Assembly: GCA_036346395.1 (NCBI GenBank)
Contig: CM070599.1
Coordinates: 21,567,232-21,631,231, forward strand
DNA length: 64,000 nucleotides
From: Hsuehochloa calcarea
Taxonomy: Eukaryota > Streptophyta > Magnoliopsida > Poales > Poaceae
Reading direction: 5' to 3'
The position numbers were made by a program, and so were the translations under genes. Shown here one piece after another: positions 44,109 through 56,428 of the stretch (position 1 is its first letter; the number at the start of each line of letters is the position of its first letter). Below the pieces are notes generated by a model, which saw only the letters and a program-made list of their open reading frames with translations, ran no database searches and was not told the origin of the DNA.

Positions 44109-46642
44109 GGAATACGCACTCTTCTTATATACCACTTAAATCTTACGATGATACCTCTTTATCTATTTGAGCTTACTCTAATAATGATTAAAGATACCCC
44201 AAAGTGAGTTCTATGAAAAATTTCATCAAAGTCCACTTTCATAGCAAAATTTGTGTATATACTTTTTTTATATATGAAATGGGGTATATAACAAAAAAAC
44301 AAAGGGCTCAAATGAAAATTTTTCAATAAAGTCTAATCGGAGTATCTTATAATTGATATTTAAGTATACGTAAAGTGATATAGAAGTATAATATATGCTT
44401 TTAAGAGGTATATTGACGTCCTATATATATAATCTTTATGTTCTGTTTTAAGTCAGCAGTAGTTGTAGGATTCAGACAAAAGAAAGTAATCTGCTGGCAG
44501 TGTGGTCAAAGAGTCAATTGGATGGCAGGCTAATTTGTTAGCCCGCTCGCCGGCGCCGGCGTCTACGCATACTAACACACTGGAACAGAATAAACACACA
44601 CACACCGGGAGAAGAAAGAACTTGCAAGACATATTTTTTTGGTGCTACCAACCTGCTGTAGCTTTTCTGTATTTTCATCTCCTTTTATTCTTAATCAAAG
44701 GAATGCTTGATGTGCATGCAAACGTTAGCCATGCAAACAAGAAACTGAAACTAGAAACTAGAAATGTTAGCCAACAACGGAAACATCAATGCGCACAAAC
44801 GAAAACAATAAACACAAGAAATCAAACGCATTAAGGACTATTCAACATAATTCGTGTGATTCTGGTCTAGTCAAAAGAATCACTGACCAACTCTTTTCAA
44901 AATATAAATAAACCTGATTTAGTGTAGATGAGAGATTTCCCTTACTGTGTGATTCTGATCCCACTCAGCAGAATCTCCCCCTTTTTTCATGGAGAGAAAG
45001 GAGTCAACAACGAGATTTCTTCATTTCTTTTTCTTGAAAAGCAACCAGTCAACAAGAAGATATCTTTTCTTTTTGTTTGTTTTTTCCTTGAGAAGAAACA
45101 AGTCAATGTATTCTTGAATTCCTGTAATGCAGCATGTGGACGTTCCGGTCCCTTCAGCTAAGAAGAACAAGGTCCTGTTGAAGCTGGAAGCAGCAAGCAT
45201 CAATCCACTTGACTGGAAGATGCAGAAAGGGTTGTTACTGCCTTTCATGCCCCGAAAATTCCCTTTCATCCCAGGTAATTATCCTCATTGAGGCGTTATG
45301 CGCATTTCTGTAGTTTCACTTGGTTTGTGCTTCTGAAAAATTGATAGCATAATGGTCATGCTATTTATATCTTAAACAAGATAACCGTGTAAGGACTAAG
45401 GAACAGTGTTTTCTATCATGCTTATGTAACGCTTCAGCCCTTCACAGTATTTCTTATTGAAAAGAGTTGTTCGTTATAAAAAAATGTGCAATAATAACAT
45501 ACATGCTCTATGAGATTTGTTTATACTAGATGCTAAAAATTATCCTCAATGAATTCTGCTAATTCCTACATAACTATTTTTCCTCTTTTTTTCCCTGCAG
45601 TGACTGATGTGGCAGGAGTAGTTGTTAATGTTGGTCCTGGAGTCAATGAATTCAAATCTGGAGATCAAGTTGTTGCCATGTTGAAATATTCCGTAAGTAT
45701 GCTTCACTCATGCTAAATAAACGTCATTCTTGGCAGCACAGTTCTGTTTTTTCCAGACATCAACTTAGACAACGGTCAATGTCATACAATGCTATTGATC
45801 TTCTATAAGTTGGAATCAGTCTTTATTCGACAGCGGTAAGTTATCCACGATGCCCTGGTCCCCTTATGTTTGTATGTTGAGTGTGCGATCATTCTTCTAT
45901 TCTGAGGTGAAGTTATGTCTTCGAATGTTTCTTTCCTTTGCTGTAACAGTCTGGAGGTGGACTCGCAGAGTACGCTGTGGCATCCACTAGTCTGACAGTC
46001 AAGAGGCCCCCTGAGGTATCTGCAGCTGAAGGTGCTGGGCTGCCCATTGCGGCCGGCACTGCGCTCCAGGCGCTGAGGTCCATCGGCGCCAAGTTTAACG
46101 GCACAGGCAAGCCCGCAAACGTGCTGATCACTGGCGCCTCCGGTGGGGTCGGGCTGTACGCAGTGCAGCTCGCGAAGCTGGCGAACCTTCACGTCACGGC
46201 CACCTGCGGCGCGCTCAACATGGAGCTCGTGAAGAGTTTGGGCGCGGACGAGGCGCTCGACTACAGGACGCCGGAGGGGGCCAGCCTGCAGAGCCCGTCC
46301 GGCAGGAAGTACGACGGCGTCGTGCACTGCACCGTCGGGATCGGCTGGTCAACGTTCGAGCCATTGCTGAGCAGGGCGGGGAAAGTGATGGACCTCACCC
46401 CCAACTTCTCCACCATGCTCACCTCTGGCCTGCACATGGTGACGTTGCGCAAGAAGCGCCTCGTGCCCCTGAACCTATCGCCCAACAAAGCCGATCTGGA
46501 GTTCTTGGTCGGGTTGGTGAAGGAAGGCAAGCTGAAGACGGTGGTCGATTCGAGGTCTCCGTTGAGCGATGCAGGCAAGGCGTGGGAGAAGAGCATCGAC
46601 GGACATCCCACCGGCAAGATCATCGTTGAGATGGAAGGCTGA
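43656..46642 (+). CDS. Zinc-free quinone oxidoreductase / ceQORH-like MDR protein, copy B
   Basis: Exons 43656-43736, 45133-45274, 45601-45692 and 45950-46642, the same lengths (81, 142, 92, 693) and phases as copy A, give 335 codons. The fold is as in copy A: GroES-like domain, Rossmann NAD(P)H motif with LITGASGGVGLYAVQLAKL, C-terminal TGKIIVEMEG. The nucleotide motif has Gly where copy A has Ala (ITGASGG versus ITAASGG). The N-terminal domain reads NPLDWK instead of NPVDWK. The gene converges with the G3BP-like gene, with about 1.07 kb between the stop codons. By context copy B looks like the ancestral locus. No disruption is seen. Confidence 0.9.
44053..44106. repeat. (TA)n microsatellite in QOR-B intron 1
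   Basis: About 27 TA repeats, at the left edge of a ~380-bp AT-rich insertion (to about 44430) that copy A lacks. In copy A the flanks join at about 28090-28125. Confidence 0.9.
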
Positions 46643-47715
46643 TCGTGATCCGTGAGAGCGCAATCAATCATGCACGGTAGTTGTTATTTGTGCGTTTGTT
46701 TATTGGGGTGATGTTCTTGATTTCTTCTGCTTGTTTTATACCATCTAGAGCTGTGAATTGCTAGAACATGTTATGTCGTTGGAAATCAGTAAAACAATTG
46801 TGCTTTGCAAAATTTGGTCTGTTGATGTTACGTGCAAATTATCTTCGTTAAGCAGTTGTACGCCAAACCTGGTCCATTCGTTCTGTATTTGGTATGCATC
46901 CTTGTTGGATGCTACAACCACACGCTTGTGTGTGAACAGACAATACAGAAGCCATAGATCTCTCCAAACAAATTATAGAATTTCGGTAGGCTTCAAAGTT
47001 TCAGTCCCACCGAAAGTTTCAGTTTGATCCAGCCAGCAAGCAATTGAAGTTTAAGTTCGATCCAGCAAACTAGCGAACAATTGAATAAACTTCCTGAAAT
47101 GAACAAAGCCGACACCAAGAGCACAAAGAGAGCATCGCATATGCGCATTTTTTCTTCCCACTTATCCCCACTTGCAATAATACAAACTAAATTAGAAACA
47201 CAGTTACCACTTATGCATAGAGAGCGACTCGGAAACAAGAAACACAACATGTGATTCACTGACAGATCCCAGGAATAAGCAACTTCTCGCACTAACTTTA
47301 GCAACTCTAAATTATCACTTATTCCAGAAAAGTCAATAAAAACTACAACTCATTGGCACCTCAAATCAAACTCCGCTAAATCAAAAAAAGAGGGAAGAAA
47401 AAGTAAGAACACACATAAGCTGCTCGACAAAGGACAAAAACTTACTTGGGCTACATCTGGATAGACGTATATTCTACAATTAGTAACCAATATCACCACT
47501 GCTTTCCCTTGCCACAAAACAAGGGAAGCATCAATTTATGACCCCGATTTTGCTGACAATCTCACATGAACCCAACTCACGACGCACTCTTTTTGCGAAT
47601 CTTGATAGTTCCAACAGCCATGAAATATTGAACTTCTACCGATGCACACCAAGAACTCACTTCGCGACTACATAATCAGATTGATGATTGAACCAGAGTT
47701 GTCGTGACTACATAG
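46643..47715. other. Convergent intergenic region between QOR-B and G3BP-like
   Basis: Holds the 3' UTRs of both genes. No coding sequence was recognised. The duplicated-block match to copy A ends at about 47688, 28 bp before the G3BP-like stop codon (47716-47718 on the minus strand). Confidence 0.6.
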
Positions 47716-50700
47716 TCAGGTCGGTGGTGGCAACTGTGGCAACCGTGCACCGCGACCACCACCGCCTGTAACAGAGTTGTCAACCCACTGGTAGCCAAAA
47801 TCACCTCCACGCGATGAGCCACCTCTAGCACCACCTCTGCCTCCATAATCAGATCGATGGTTGAACTCACCCCTTCCGAAGCTCCTCCCTCCAGTGTAAT
47901 TACCACGGCCTCTCATACCTTCACTTCGGAAGTTACCACCTCTACCCAGTGCAAACCTTCCTCTGCTACTGCCTGAAGCCAGAAATAGGACATGTATCAA
48001 CTGAAGAGAACACAAAAAAGCGGTGGCAGACAGACAATGATAATTTTTGCCCAAGCATTTGATAGCAAATTGAAACAATAAAATGTAGCGTACACATGGT
48101 TTCACAAGAAATAAATTTTTAATTTTCAATAATTACAAGTATTTTGTGGTCATGTCTGTTGCAGAAATGACATAGTTTTATCTGAAATATAAAAATATCG
48201 TACGCAGAGTTAAAGACCTTTTGGCAAGTTGAGCAGAAGACCAAAATAGAAAGTGGCATTCTGTAAGAATTCTAATTGACATAAAAGATGATGCTCGTGA
48301 TAATAAATGCGAGCATAAACTATATAAAACAATTCACTGATCAAATCAATGCAAATTAAATTACAATTGATTTATCACAGTCATACATTCATTTGACATA
48401 CTCATAACTGTCAGATTCAACAGAATATATAAACATATCTATATCTTTTCATATGATCCAAAATGTGCATGCGCTAATGATTTTCACCACCACTAGAATG
48501 TTTAGGATGGGGAATAAGTGTCAGGGTTGAAGTTCTATGAGGTTACCACGTGAACCAGTAGTTCTTTTTTCTTCCACATGACATGGCCGGTCACTGATCA
48601 TCACAGGAGAACCCTGTAGAGTTACCAGATAAAGAAACAACAGTTAGTCTGTAGCTTATCATTCTGTCCCTTGGTATTCATTTGAGAAGTTGTAGAAGCT
48701 GATTTATTAGATAAGAAAACATATCCAGATACAGCATTTTTATAATACCATTATACCAGCAGTAGTACACACAAAACACAGCATTCATGTTTGTTAAGTT
48801 CACAAAACACTCAAGATACCCTGCCTGATTGAAATCTACAACTGGAGCAATTGATCACATTCAATTAAAAGTGGAGGCAAATCAACAAAATTTACAATAT
48901 AGGGTAAAGACACTGAGTGAAAGCTATAATTTCATTGTCAACATTGTTGGAACGAGGCTCCATCTCTATTCCAATGGGTCAAAAAGCCAATATACAATAT
49001 GTACAAGGTTATCAATACGCAAAGAACACCCTAGGCTATGTACATATCTAACACCCCCCCCACCCCCAAACTCATGGTTGTGGATCAACAACACTCAATT
49101 TAGAGAGGTAGAAGCTATGTTGAACTCTAGTTTGTGCCTTGGTTTAGAAATCTATTAACTGAAACTCCGAAGGCGCATAAATCAAAAACTTGGTCTTGCA
49201 CCTGCGATCACATGTATGAAGCATCCACTCCAATGTGCTCGATAAGCTCATGCTTCACAGGATCTCGAGCAATGCTGATCACACCAGTACAATCTGATAA
49301 GAGGGGAGTCGATGCAGACACGGAAACACCGAAATCCTCAAGTAGCCACCGAAGTCAGGTGATCTCAACTGTCAACGACACCATGGCTCTAACTCAGCCT
49401 CAGCGCTCGAACGGAAAACGGCAGTCTGCTTTTTAGTTTTCCATGCAATCAAGGAGGAACCAAGAAAAACACTAAAGGCAAAAAGAGACTGGTGATCAGA
49501 ATGATCGCTAGCCCAGGTCGCATCAAAGTACGCCTGAAGCTGCAAAGAACTGGAGCGAACAATGAAGAGGGGACGAGTGATGGTCCCGTGAAGATATCGC
49601 AGAACACGAGGAAGGTGACTGTAGTGGAGCTAAGTAGGAGCAAAGACGAATTGACTCAGGATGTGAACTAGGTGAGAGATGTCAGGGCGAGTGATCCCAA
49701 GGTAGACAAGGCTCCCGACAAGATAGCGGTAGCGAGTGTGATCCTCAAGAGACTCATCATTGGTAGACCGAAGGTGAACACCAAACTCCATAGGAGTATC
49801 CACCACACGCTGATCAGTGAGACATGCGCGAGCAAGGATATCATACTTCTCCTGGGAGAAATAGTAGCCCTCGGACGTATTAGTGATCTCAATCCTAAGG
49901 AAGTAACGAAGAGAACCCAAATCATACATCAAGAACTGTTCACTGAGACACTCCTTCATAAAGGCAATATACTAAGAGTCATCTCTAATAATTATCATAT
50001 CATTCACATAGGAGGAGCGTCTGACCCCGAGGAGAGGTGTGAACAAAGAGGGTAGGATCCTGATCACTGACAAAGAAGCCAGCAGTAGTGAAAACAGAGG
50101 ACAAGTGACCAAACCAAGCACGAGGGGCTTGTTTGAGTCCATCGAGAGAGTGACGAAGGCGACAAACCATACCATCAGGGACAATACCGAGGGGCGGCTG
50201 CATGTAGACCTCACGCAACTCACCATTGTGAACGGCATTCTTAACGTCCAACTGAGAGATGAGCCATTGTCGAACAGAGACCACAGTAAGGAGGGTGCGA
50301 ACAGTGGTCATGTGAGCAACAGGAGTGAAGGTCTCATCGTAGTCACGACCATGCTCCTGCTGAAAACCATACGCCACAAGACGAGCCTTGTAACGCTCAA
50401 GAGAACCATCTGAGCGGGGCTTGATCTTGTACACCCACTTGCACGTGATGGGAGTGACACGCAGTTAACGACACAAGATCCCAATTGTAAGTACGCTCCA
50501 AAGCAGCAATCTCCTTAGATATCGCTAGTTGCCACTCAGGGTGAGCAGCATCCTTACGGTAGGTCGTAGGCTCAGAAGGAGCAATACCGCAAAGCCGTAA
50601 CGCCAGTGACTGACAAAGGCGACGATCACGAAGATCGTATCTAGGAGAAGGCAGAGCTGGACCCAATAAGGACGAAGACTCAACAAGGGAAGGAGTAAGC

Positions 50701-53700
50701 TGAGGACGGCGAGAGTAGTGCAGAGGAAAAGGTATAATCTCAACAAAAGAGCAGAAGGAACCTCCGACGGAGGAAATAGGTGGAGCCAAGGAGAGTAAGG
50801 CGAAGAAGATGGAGGATAGAGCGAAACAAGAGTGGAAGGCGGATAGTCGGAAAATCGTAAAGGTGATTTACTCAACAAGAGAATCGACTGATCGTGGGAA
50901 TGATGGTAGTAAGGTCGAACTCGTCGAAAGTGACATCCCGAGAAATCCTCATCCCGTGAGCAACAGGGTCGTAATAATGATAACCCTTATGCTTAAGACT
51001 GTATCCAAGGAAAACACACTCAATTGACTGAGCAGTCAGCTTGGTGCGCTCACGAGGTGGAAGAAGGACGAAACAGACAGCCGAAACTACGAAGGTAATT
51101 GTACTCTGGGGCTCGACCATAGAGACGTTGGACAGGAGTAGAACCCTGAAGAGCAGTGGAAGATTGCATGTTGATGAGAAGCAGTAGTTGAAACAGTCTC
51201 AACCTGTATACAAGGAACAGAGGAGGCAAGCATGATAGCACAAGCGGTCTCAAGCAAATGACGATACTTAAACTCAGAGACACCATTCTAAGCGTGAGCA
51301 CCAGGACAAGAGTAATGGGGAAGAGTACCCTGCTCAACGAGAAAGCGACGCAAAGCAGCAGATAGATACTCACCAGCAAAGTCGGCACGAAACACACGAA
51401 GGGCTGAATCAAACTAAGTGCGAACCATGGTGGCGAACATCTGGTAAATTGAGAGAACCTGACTGCGAGAGGACATGAAGTAGATCTAAGTATAACGAGA
51501 ATAATTATCAATAAAAATCACATAGTATCGATGACCCCCTTTCGAAACGAAGGGAGCCGGACTCCAAACATCAGAGTGAACAAAATTAAAAGGATGAGTA
51601 GAAATAGAATCACTGAGGGATAGAGAAAAGCAGAGGTGCTCGGTTCCAACGACGAGCGGCCCAGATCCGGTGACAGGGAGCCCAGATCCGGCAGCGAGGA
51701 AGACCCTGGCAGCGGGATCCGGCAACGGCGTGCGGGATTTGGCGATGGCTTTCGGCGGTGGAGCAAAACAAAGGAGGGGGTAGCAGCGGGAGAAGCAGTG
51801 CAGAGGAGGGCACGGGGAGGGCGGCGGCGGCGACCGGCGGTGGAGGTCGGTAGCGCCGACAGCAAACCCTAACCCTAACCTTGCTCTGATAACATGTTGG
51901 AATGAGACTTCATGTCTATTCCAATGGGTCAAAAGGTCAATATATAACATGTACAGGGTTGTTAATATGCAAAGAACACCCTAGGCTATGTACATATCTA
52001 ACAAACATCACAACAGTAGCATGGCTAAACTTATTATCAAACCAAAGAATTGGAATGAGATACATTGTTGAAGTGCATGGGTTTGTACTTTGTAAATGAA
52101 CGTTCAAGAACATCGAAGAGCATTCTTTTCCCATAGTGCAGGCTTGTGTTAAAAGGGATTGGGAATAAGGTTTGAGCATTCTTCCCATTACCCACATTTT
52201 CAGGTTAAATCACGGCACTAAATTTGCTTTACTGAAAGTAAAAATGATGGGAAAAAAAGCTTTAACCACTATTACATATCCATCAATGCCTCCCTGGTTT
52301 TTCAAAAAAATTGGGGGTCAATACCTCACTTTTGCTCTCCATTTTCCATAACCCTTTGGACCACAAATCCAAGGCAGCACAAATCGCAATCATACGAGTG
52401 CAATTAACTTGCTTTGCTTTTAGTAATTTAGTTAAGACTTGGAAATTTAAGAAAGAGTATCTGGCATTCACCACAAAGCAACCAGCAGTCACATATAAGC
52501 AGGGAGGGTGACATAGTCAACAAGGCCAAAAAAAATCAATTGACAGCTAGCGTTCTAATAGCATTGATTCACCAACAGAGCAGATAACAAGGGTCGCTTA
52601 GCAGCACCTGGGCAACCACCGACAGAATAAAAGGTGACGGCTAGGACAAAAACCACTCTAGCTTAATCTAAAAATATCCTCTAAGATGGTAGAGTTCATT
52701 CAGGTGAGCAAAGCAACTTATTTTTATATTCTGTGATGCCTCTAAACAAGGAGAACTTGATACAGAAGGCCTAGTTCTAATGTACTTTGGAAAGAAGATC
52801 CATTGTCCATAGTATTGTGCAATAAATTAGCATGCAAATCATAAATACTAGTTCAAAATCCAATTAGCTAGAAACAATAATTGTCTTGGATTTTTTCCCT
52901 GCCTGCTAAAAGATGAGCAAGGCAACAAGCATAAAAGAAAAACAACTGAAAGAATGCTAAGGTCATGCGTACATGTGTCCGCATACATCTACATCCCTCC
53001 GAAGAAACTTACTGGAACCCCTCTCAAACAAAGAAACTTGCTACAAGTAACTCTTTAGTTACACATACATTATGCAATGATCATCAAATAAACTAAATAA
53101 CAAGCCATTCATAACTAGATAAAATAAATGATTGATAAGCATCCTTCAATATTACAGAACAAGCTGGTTACTTAATAGTTAGATTAAAATTACCACTATT
53201 GCGCTTTGAACTGAGCTGGCATCCTCAAACTCTACAAAACCGTAACAGAACCCTTGAATCTGCATTTTGGAATGGAAATACCATGACAAACTTTTGAAGT
53301 TAGGCTCACCTGAAAAACTCTATCATCATGTAGAGAAAGAAAATGAAGTACCTTATTGCTTCTAACTTGGATGCCATCACGTTTAATAGTGCCAAATCTC
53401 TTGAACTGTTCTTCTAATTGCTCGTTTGTGGCATTTAAAGGCAGATTTCGTACATATATCGCATGTGCATCAACTTTGAAGATGATTGTAAAGCATTTCA
53501 GACAGAGGATAATGAAATCAAAAGGCTTTAGATGCAAGTTTGGACTTCGATAATACCTTCTGGCCCTTGAATGTTGCTGCTCTCAGGGTTAGGACTGAAA
53601 GCTGGAACATCAGCAACTGGGGCAGGAGCAGGAGAAGCTTGCTTCTCTGGTTTTAGTGGTGCAGGCCTGGAAGGAACTGTGGAAGTTGGTGGTGGAACTT

Positions 53701-55327
53701 CTTTCATGACTTTGACCTAGAGCAGAACAAGAATGCAATGATGGTGACTAAATTAAAAGGTAAATATCAAAAGCACACAAATTGGACAGCTAATGTAACT
53801 ACCCATTGCCCAATAAGGTCAAAACCACTATTGTATTAAATAGACAATCATGGTAGCAAGAATAACATAACAATCTTCGTATTTACACTCATGTTCCCCA
53901 ATCAAATAATAATAATAACTCTCGTGTACATTGATTGTGTAGTATTATCATTTAATAGAGATCAGTTTGTGAGCATTAACACTTAAAAAGCTAGAACTCA
54001 GAAGCTTCACATGAACATTTACACTCCAGATTTTAAACAGCATGGGGGCCTACAAAAATCCTCTCCATTGCTTCCACATGTTCGCTCCCGGTTCAAACAC
54101 ATGCAGAAAACCCCCACGAACAACTGACAATTATACCTTGCCTCTCATGATCAGATTAAGAAACTTGAAATATGCACAGTTCAAAATATCTGACACGTGA
54201 TTTTCAACATGATGGATGAAAATAAACAGCTTTCCAAAACCTACAATTGAAGCGTACGACTTCTTGGGGGCCTCCTTGTGCGGTACAGGGGCAGTAGAAC
54301 TTGGTATGGACACTGCTACGTTATTTGGCACTTCATCTATGACCTCAGTAACCGGCGTTTCCTCCACAACAGGCACCTCTGCGTCATTCAGCGGGTTATA
54401 AACCTCCTCGTTCGGATCCTCCTCCTGAGGATGAGGTGCAGGCTCAGCCACATCCTGCTCCAGCTGCGGCGAATCCTCTACAGACAAAGACAATCAATTT
54501 GAACAGATGTTTCACAGGACCAAAACAGCTTTCAAGATGTTTCAACGCAACACACCCTGTTCGCCAGGCACACTCTCCGCGGCTTGGCCGACAGTGCCAT
54601 TCGCCAGGACGGCAGCAGGGGCAACCACCGCATCCACCTCCGATGCCGGCTGCTGCTGCTGCGGCAGAGGGGACGGCTCGGCCTCCCCCTCCCCAACGTA
54701 GCGCAATATGTCGTTGAGCACGAAGTAGCCCTTCTCCTGCGGCGCGAGGAAGAAGGACTGCGCGAACTCGCGGCGCACGTCGTCCCTCCCGGTGAGGTGG
54801 CCCGTGACGAGCACGGTCACGCCGCCGCACAGCGACTCCTGCGCGTCCACCGCCCTGATCTCCGCCCGAGAGACGTCCATGGACATGATCTTCTCGTTAA
54901 TCGCCTGCGCACACAAACCACCCAAAAGCCCTCACAAAGTCTCAAACTCCAAGCCCCCGCAGACGCGCAGATCTGAGCGGAGGGAGCCGAAAGGGCGCAA
55001 ACGAGCGTGGTACTACCTCCATGGTGGTGACGGTGTCTATGTCGGCGCCGGGCCCGGCGGGGCGGCCGAGGCGGCTGGCCTCCTGGTAGAAGCGGTAGAC
55101 GAGATCCGGCGACTGGTGGAGGATGTTGTAGTACTGCTGCACGAAGGCGTTGCCCACCTGCAGGAAGAAGACCGCACGCACGCACGCACGAATCGAGTCA
55201 GGGCGGATCGAGCTAGCTCGGCTGCGGACGGATCGGGGGTTGCTGAGCTTACCACTTGCGCCGGCGGCGGCGATCCGGGCGCGGCGGAGGCGGGTGCGGC
55301 GGAGGCGGGCGGCGGCGGCGCGGCCAT
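47716..55327 (-). CDS. G3BP-like NTF2/RRM/RGG RNA-binding protein, nine exons
   Basis: Minus-strand exons: 55253-55327, 55017-55157, 54556-54904, 54245-54477, 53557-53716, 53352-53473, 53194-53259, 48547-48613 and 47716-47972. All junctions are GT-AG with matching phases, giving 489 codons. After an Ala/Pro-rich start, residues ~26-150 form an NTF2-like domain (VGNAFVQQYYNILHQSPDLVYRFY). An acidic Pro/Glu-rich linker with KKSYASIVKVMKE follows. An RRM spans ~322-396, with RNP2 IYVRNL and RNP1 CYGFVEF. An RGG-rich tail (RGRGNYTGGRSFGRGE, ending LPQLPPPT) completes it. In animals G3BP nucleates stress granules and links RNA to ubiquitin proteases; plant members are implicated in stress granules and immunity. 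Intron 8 is 4.6 kb because a copia element inserted there. A TATA-like GTATAAC on the minus strand (about 55491-55497) is the likely promoter. The gene looks intact. Confidence 0.9.
48945..49053 (-). repeat. 3' LTR of the copia element
   Basis: 109 bp, TGTTGGAACGAGG...CATATCTAACA on the plus strand, next to the C-rich complement of the polypurine tract. Aligns with 51895-52003. Confidence 0.92.
49100..51620 (-). pseudogene. Copia pol relic: integrase core to RNase H
   Basis: Minus-strand coding in broken frames. Integrase core (HSDVWSPAPFVSKGG, IDNYSRYT at about 51500-51600) is followed by the region with VFLGYSLKHKGYHYYDP (about 51000), then reverse transcriptase RVT_2 (RYKARLVAYGFQQEHG, FTPVAHMTTVRTLL, LDVKNAVHNGEL, about 50180-50400). 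The catalytic motif reads YVND (about 50010) where active enzymes have YVDD. The connection and RNase H end follow (GSLVYLGITRPDI, SSLIAWKTKKQTAV, near 49450). Stops and shifts occur near 51486, 51050 and 50465. Not functional. Confidence 0.88.
51621..51882 (-). other. G+C-rich 5' segment of the copia element in place of gag
   Basis: Between the primer site and the integrase fragment lie about 260 bp of G+C-rich sequence with short repeats (gatccgg, ggcggcgg) and aaccctaaccctaacc (51865-51880). It does not read as gag or protease in any frame. It is either a retained 5' leader followed by a deletion junction at about 51620, or foreign sequence picked up by the element. Confidence 0.5.
51895..52003 (-). 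repeat. 5' LTR of the copia element
   Basis: 109 bp, TGTTGGAATGAGACTTCATG... on the plus strand. It is bordered by the primer-binding site inside and the AACAT duplication outside. Confidence 0.92.
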
Positions 55328-55490
55328 CAGATGGAAGAGGAGGGGTTAGGGTTTTGGGAGGGAGGGGAGGCGAGGCGAGGGAGAGAGGGGCTTCTCTCCT
55401 GCGGTGGTAGTTTGGCGTCGCGTCTCCCGCAAACTTGGCGAGGTGGATGATGGAGAAGGAAAAGGGCAGCGGCGGCGGCGGTTGCGGGGG

Positions 55491-55499
55491 GTTATACGG
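55491..55499 (-). promoter_or_regulatory. Candidate TATA box of the G3BP-like gene, next to a hAT end
   Basis: The minus strand reads CCGTATAAC about 165 bp upstream of the ATG. The proposed left terminus of a hAT element begins at 55500, so promoter elements upstream of the TATA would be transposon-derived or displaced by about 6.8 kb. The TATA call is weak on its own. Confidence 0.35.
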
Positions 55500-55984
55500 C
55501 AGACCTAGCAAAATGGCCGGCCCAGCCCGACCGGTACGGTCCATCTAGTTAATGTATATTCCAGTTCGGGTATTAGGAAAGTTGTATTGGATTGGCCACG
55601 TGTTGGGGAACTGGTTCAGGCACAATCTATTAAAATTTAGTGTTGTGCCGAGCCGGCATGAGTCTATTTGGCTTATCGGGTCAGGTTTGGCCCGTTTGAC
55701 CTGTTAAAACAAAAAAAAATCCAAAATATAGAAAAATGTGTATAATTCAAAAGTAGACATAAAAATTGAAAAAACAAATAAGACAATCATATTGAACATG
55801 TGATAAAGAGCTTTATTAATGTCCAACTAACTGTCTCGTTAAAACCTTTTGTCAAGTAAAAACTCGAATTGAGAAAATATTTTCAAATGAAAAAGAGTAC
55901 AACATATAACTCTACAATTCTACATACATGATACATATTTGTTCTATGTGTCGGTGTCATTGTCTAAATGCATATTTTCGAACA

Positions 55985-56428
55985 CCTTTGACAATTCTGG
56001 ATTTTTCACAAAGTGTTATGTTCGTGAATCAACTTGTTCCCAGTTTTTCATAGATAGAAGTATCTTCACCATCTCACTTGTGAGACATATTCTTCTCTCC
56101 TCCAATGTTCTTCTAGAAAGATTGAAAGCAGACTCGGAAGAAACCGTCGAGACAAGAACAGTTAACACATCACATGTAAGTATGGATAGCACGGGATATG
56201 TTAACTTGTGTGCTTGCTACCATTGCAAGATTTCAAAGCCTTTTGAATTGAAATCCACCGTATCGATGTCCAGATATGTGAATAGTTCCCCGCTCCTTGT
56301 GGGTCTTGGTTGAGCAGGCTGTGGTGTAGAAGTACTAAAAGAAGATGATCTGAACCTGGAGGAAGAGGCACCGAAGATCTTGTCCCACATATTTGTCTTG
56401 ATACTTGAGGCAGGGGATACTAGAAGTC
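55985..56428 (-). pseudogene. hAT transposase pseudogene, C-terminal dimerisation part
   Basis: Minus strand, on the other side of the solo LTR. The frame reads DTVDFNSKGFEILQW, a stop where Trp is usual, then LTYPVLSILTCDVLT and SSESAFNLSRRTLEERR, the hallmark hAT C-terminal dimerisation motif. It is the continuation of 60739-62056. The stop in the IL(Q)WW motif shows inactivation. Confidence 0.85.

Larger units (their letters stand above)
41697..47688. repeat. Segmental duplication, copy B
   Basis: Counterpart of 23583-32103. It lacks the solo LTR and the intron-1 LTR relic of copy A. It has its own insertions: an AT-rich MITE-like segment at 43085-43415 replacing the hAT right end, a 380-bp AT-rich insertion in QOR intron 1 at about 44053-44430, and a ~100-bp one at about 44546-44655. 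Its right end lies in the 3' flank of the G3BP-like gene. Confidence 0.9.
48945..52003 (-). mobile_element. Gag-less Ty1/copia element in intron 8 of the G3BP-like gene
   Basis: Both termini are exact: 109-bp LTRs (48945-49053 and 51895-52003, TGTTGGAA...CTAACA) and a 5-bp duplication AACAT (48940-48944 and 52004-52008). The primer site on the minus strand is TGTTATCAGAGC (51883-51894, near tRNA-Met), and the polypurine tract is TTTGGGGGTGGGGGGGG (about 49054-49070). Total length is 3,059 bp, about 2 kb short for an autonomous copia element: gag, protease and the start of integrase are missing. It lies in the same orientation as the host gene. LTR identity is roughly 90% by eye. Confidence 0.92.

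Noticed and set aside
47716..48129. Separate 137-codon glycine-rich protein gene
   Set aside because: The upstream part is intron. Phase and the RGG motif join it to the RRM exons as the last exon of the G3BP-like gene.
51865..51880. Interstitial telomere repeat (aaccctaaccctaacc)
   Set aside because: Only two units, and it lies inside the copia element next to its primer site. Too short to indicate a telomeric insertion.
55037..55544. Long minus- and plus-strand frames over the first G3BP exons
   Set aside because: They are other frames of the G+C-rich exons and the 5' flank. The spliced NTF2 reading frame explains the coding signal.
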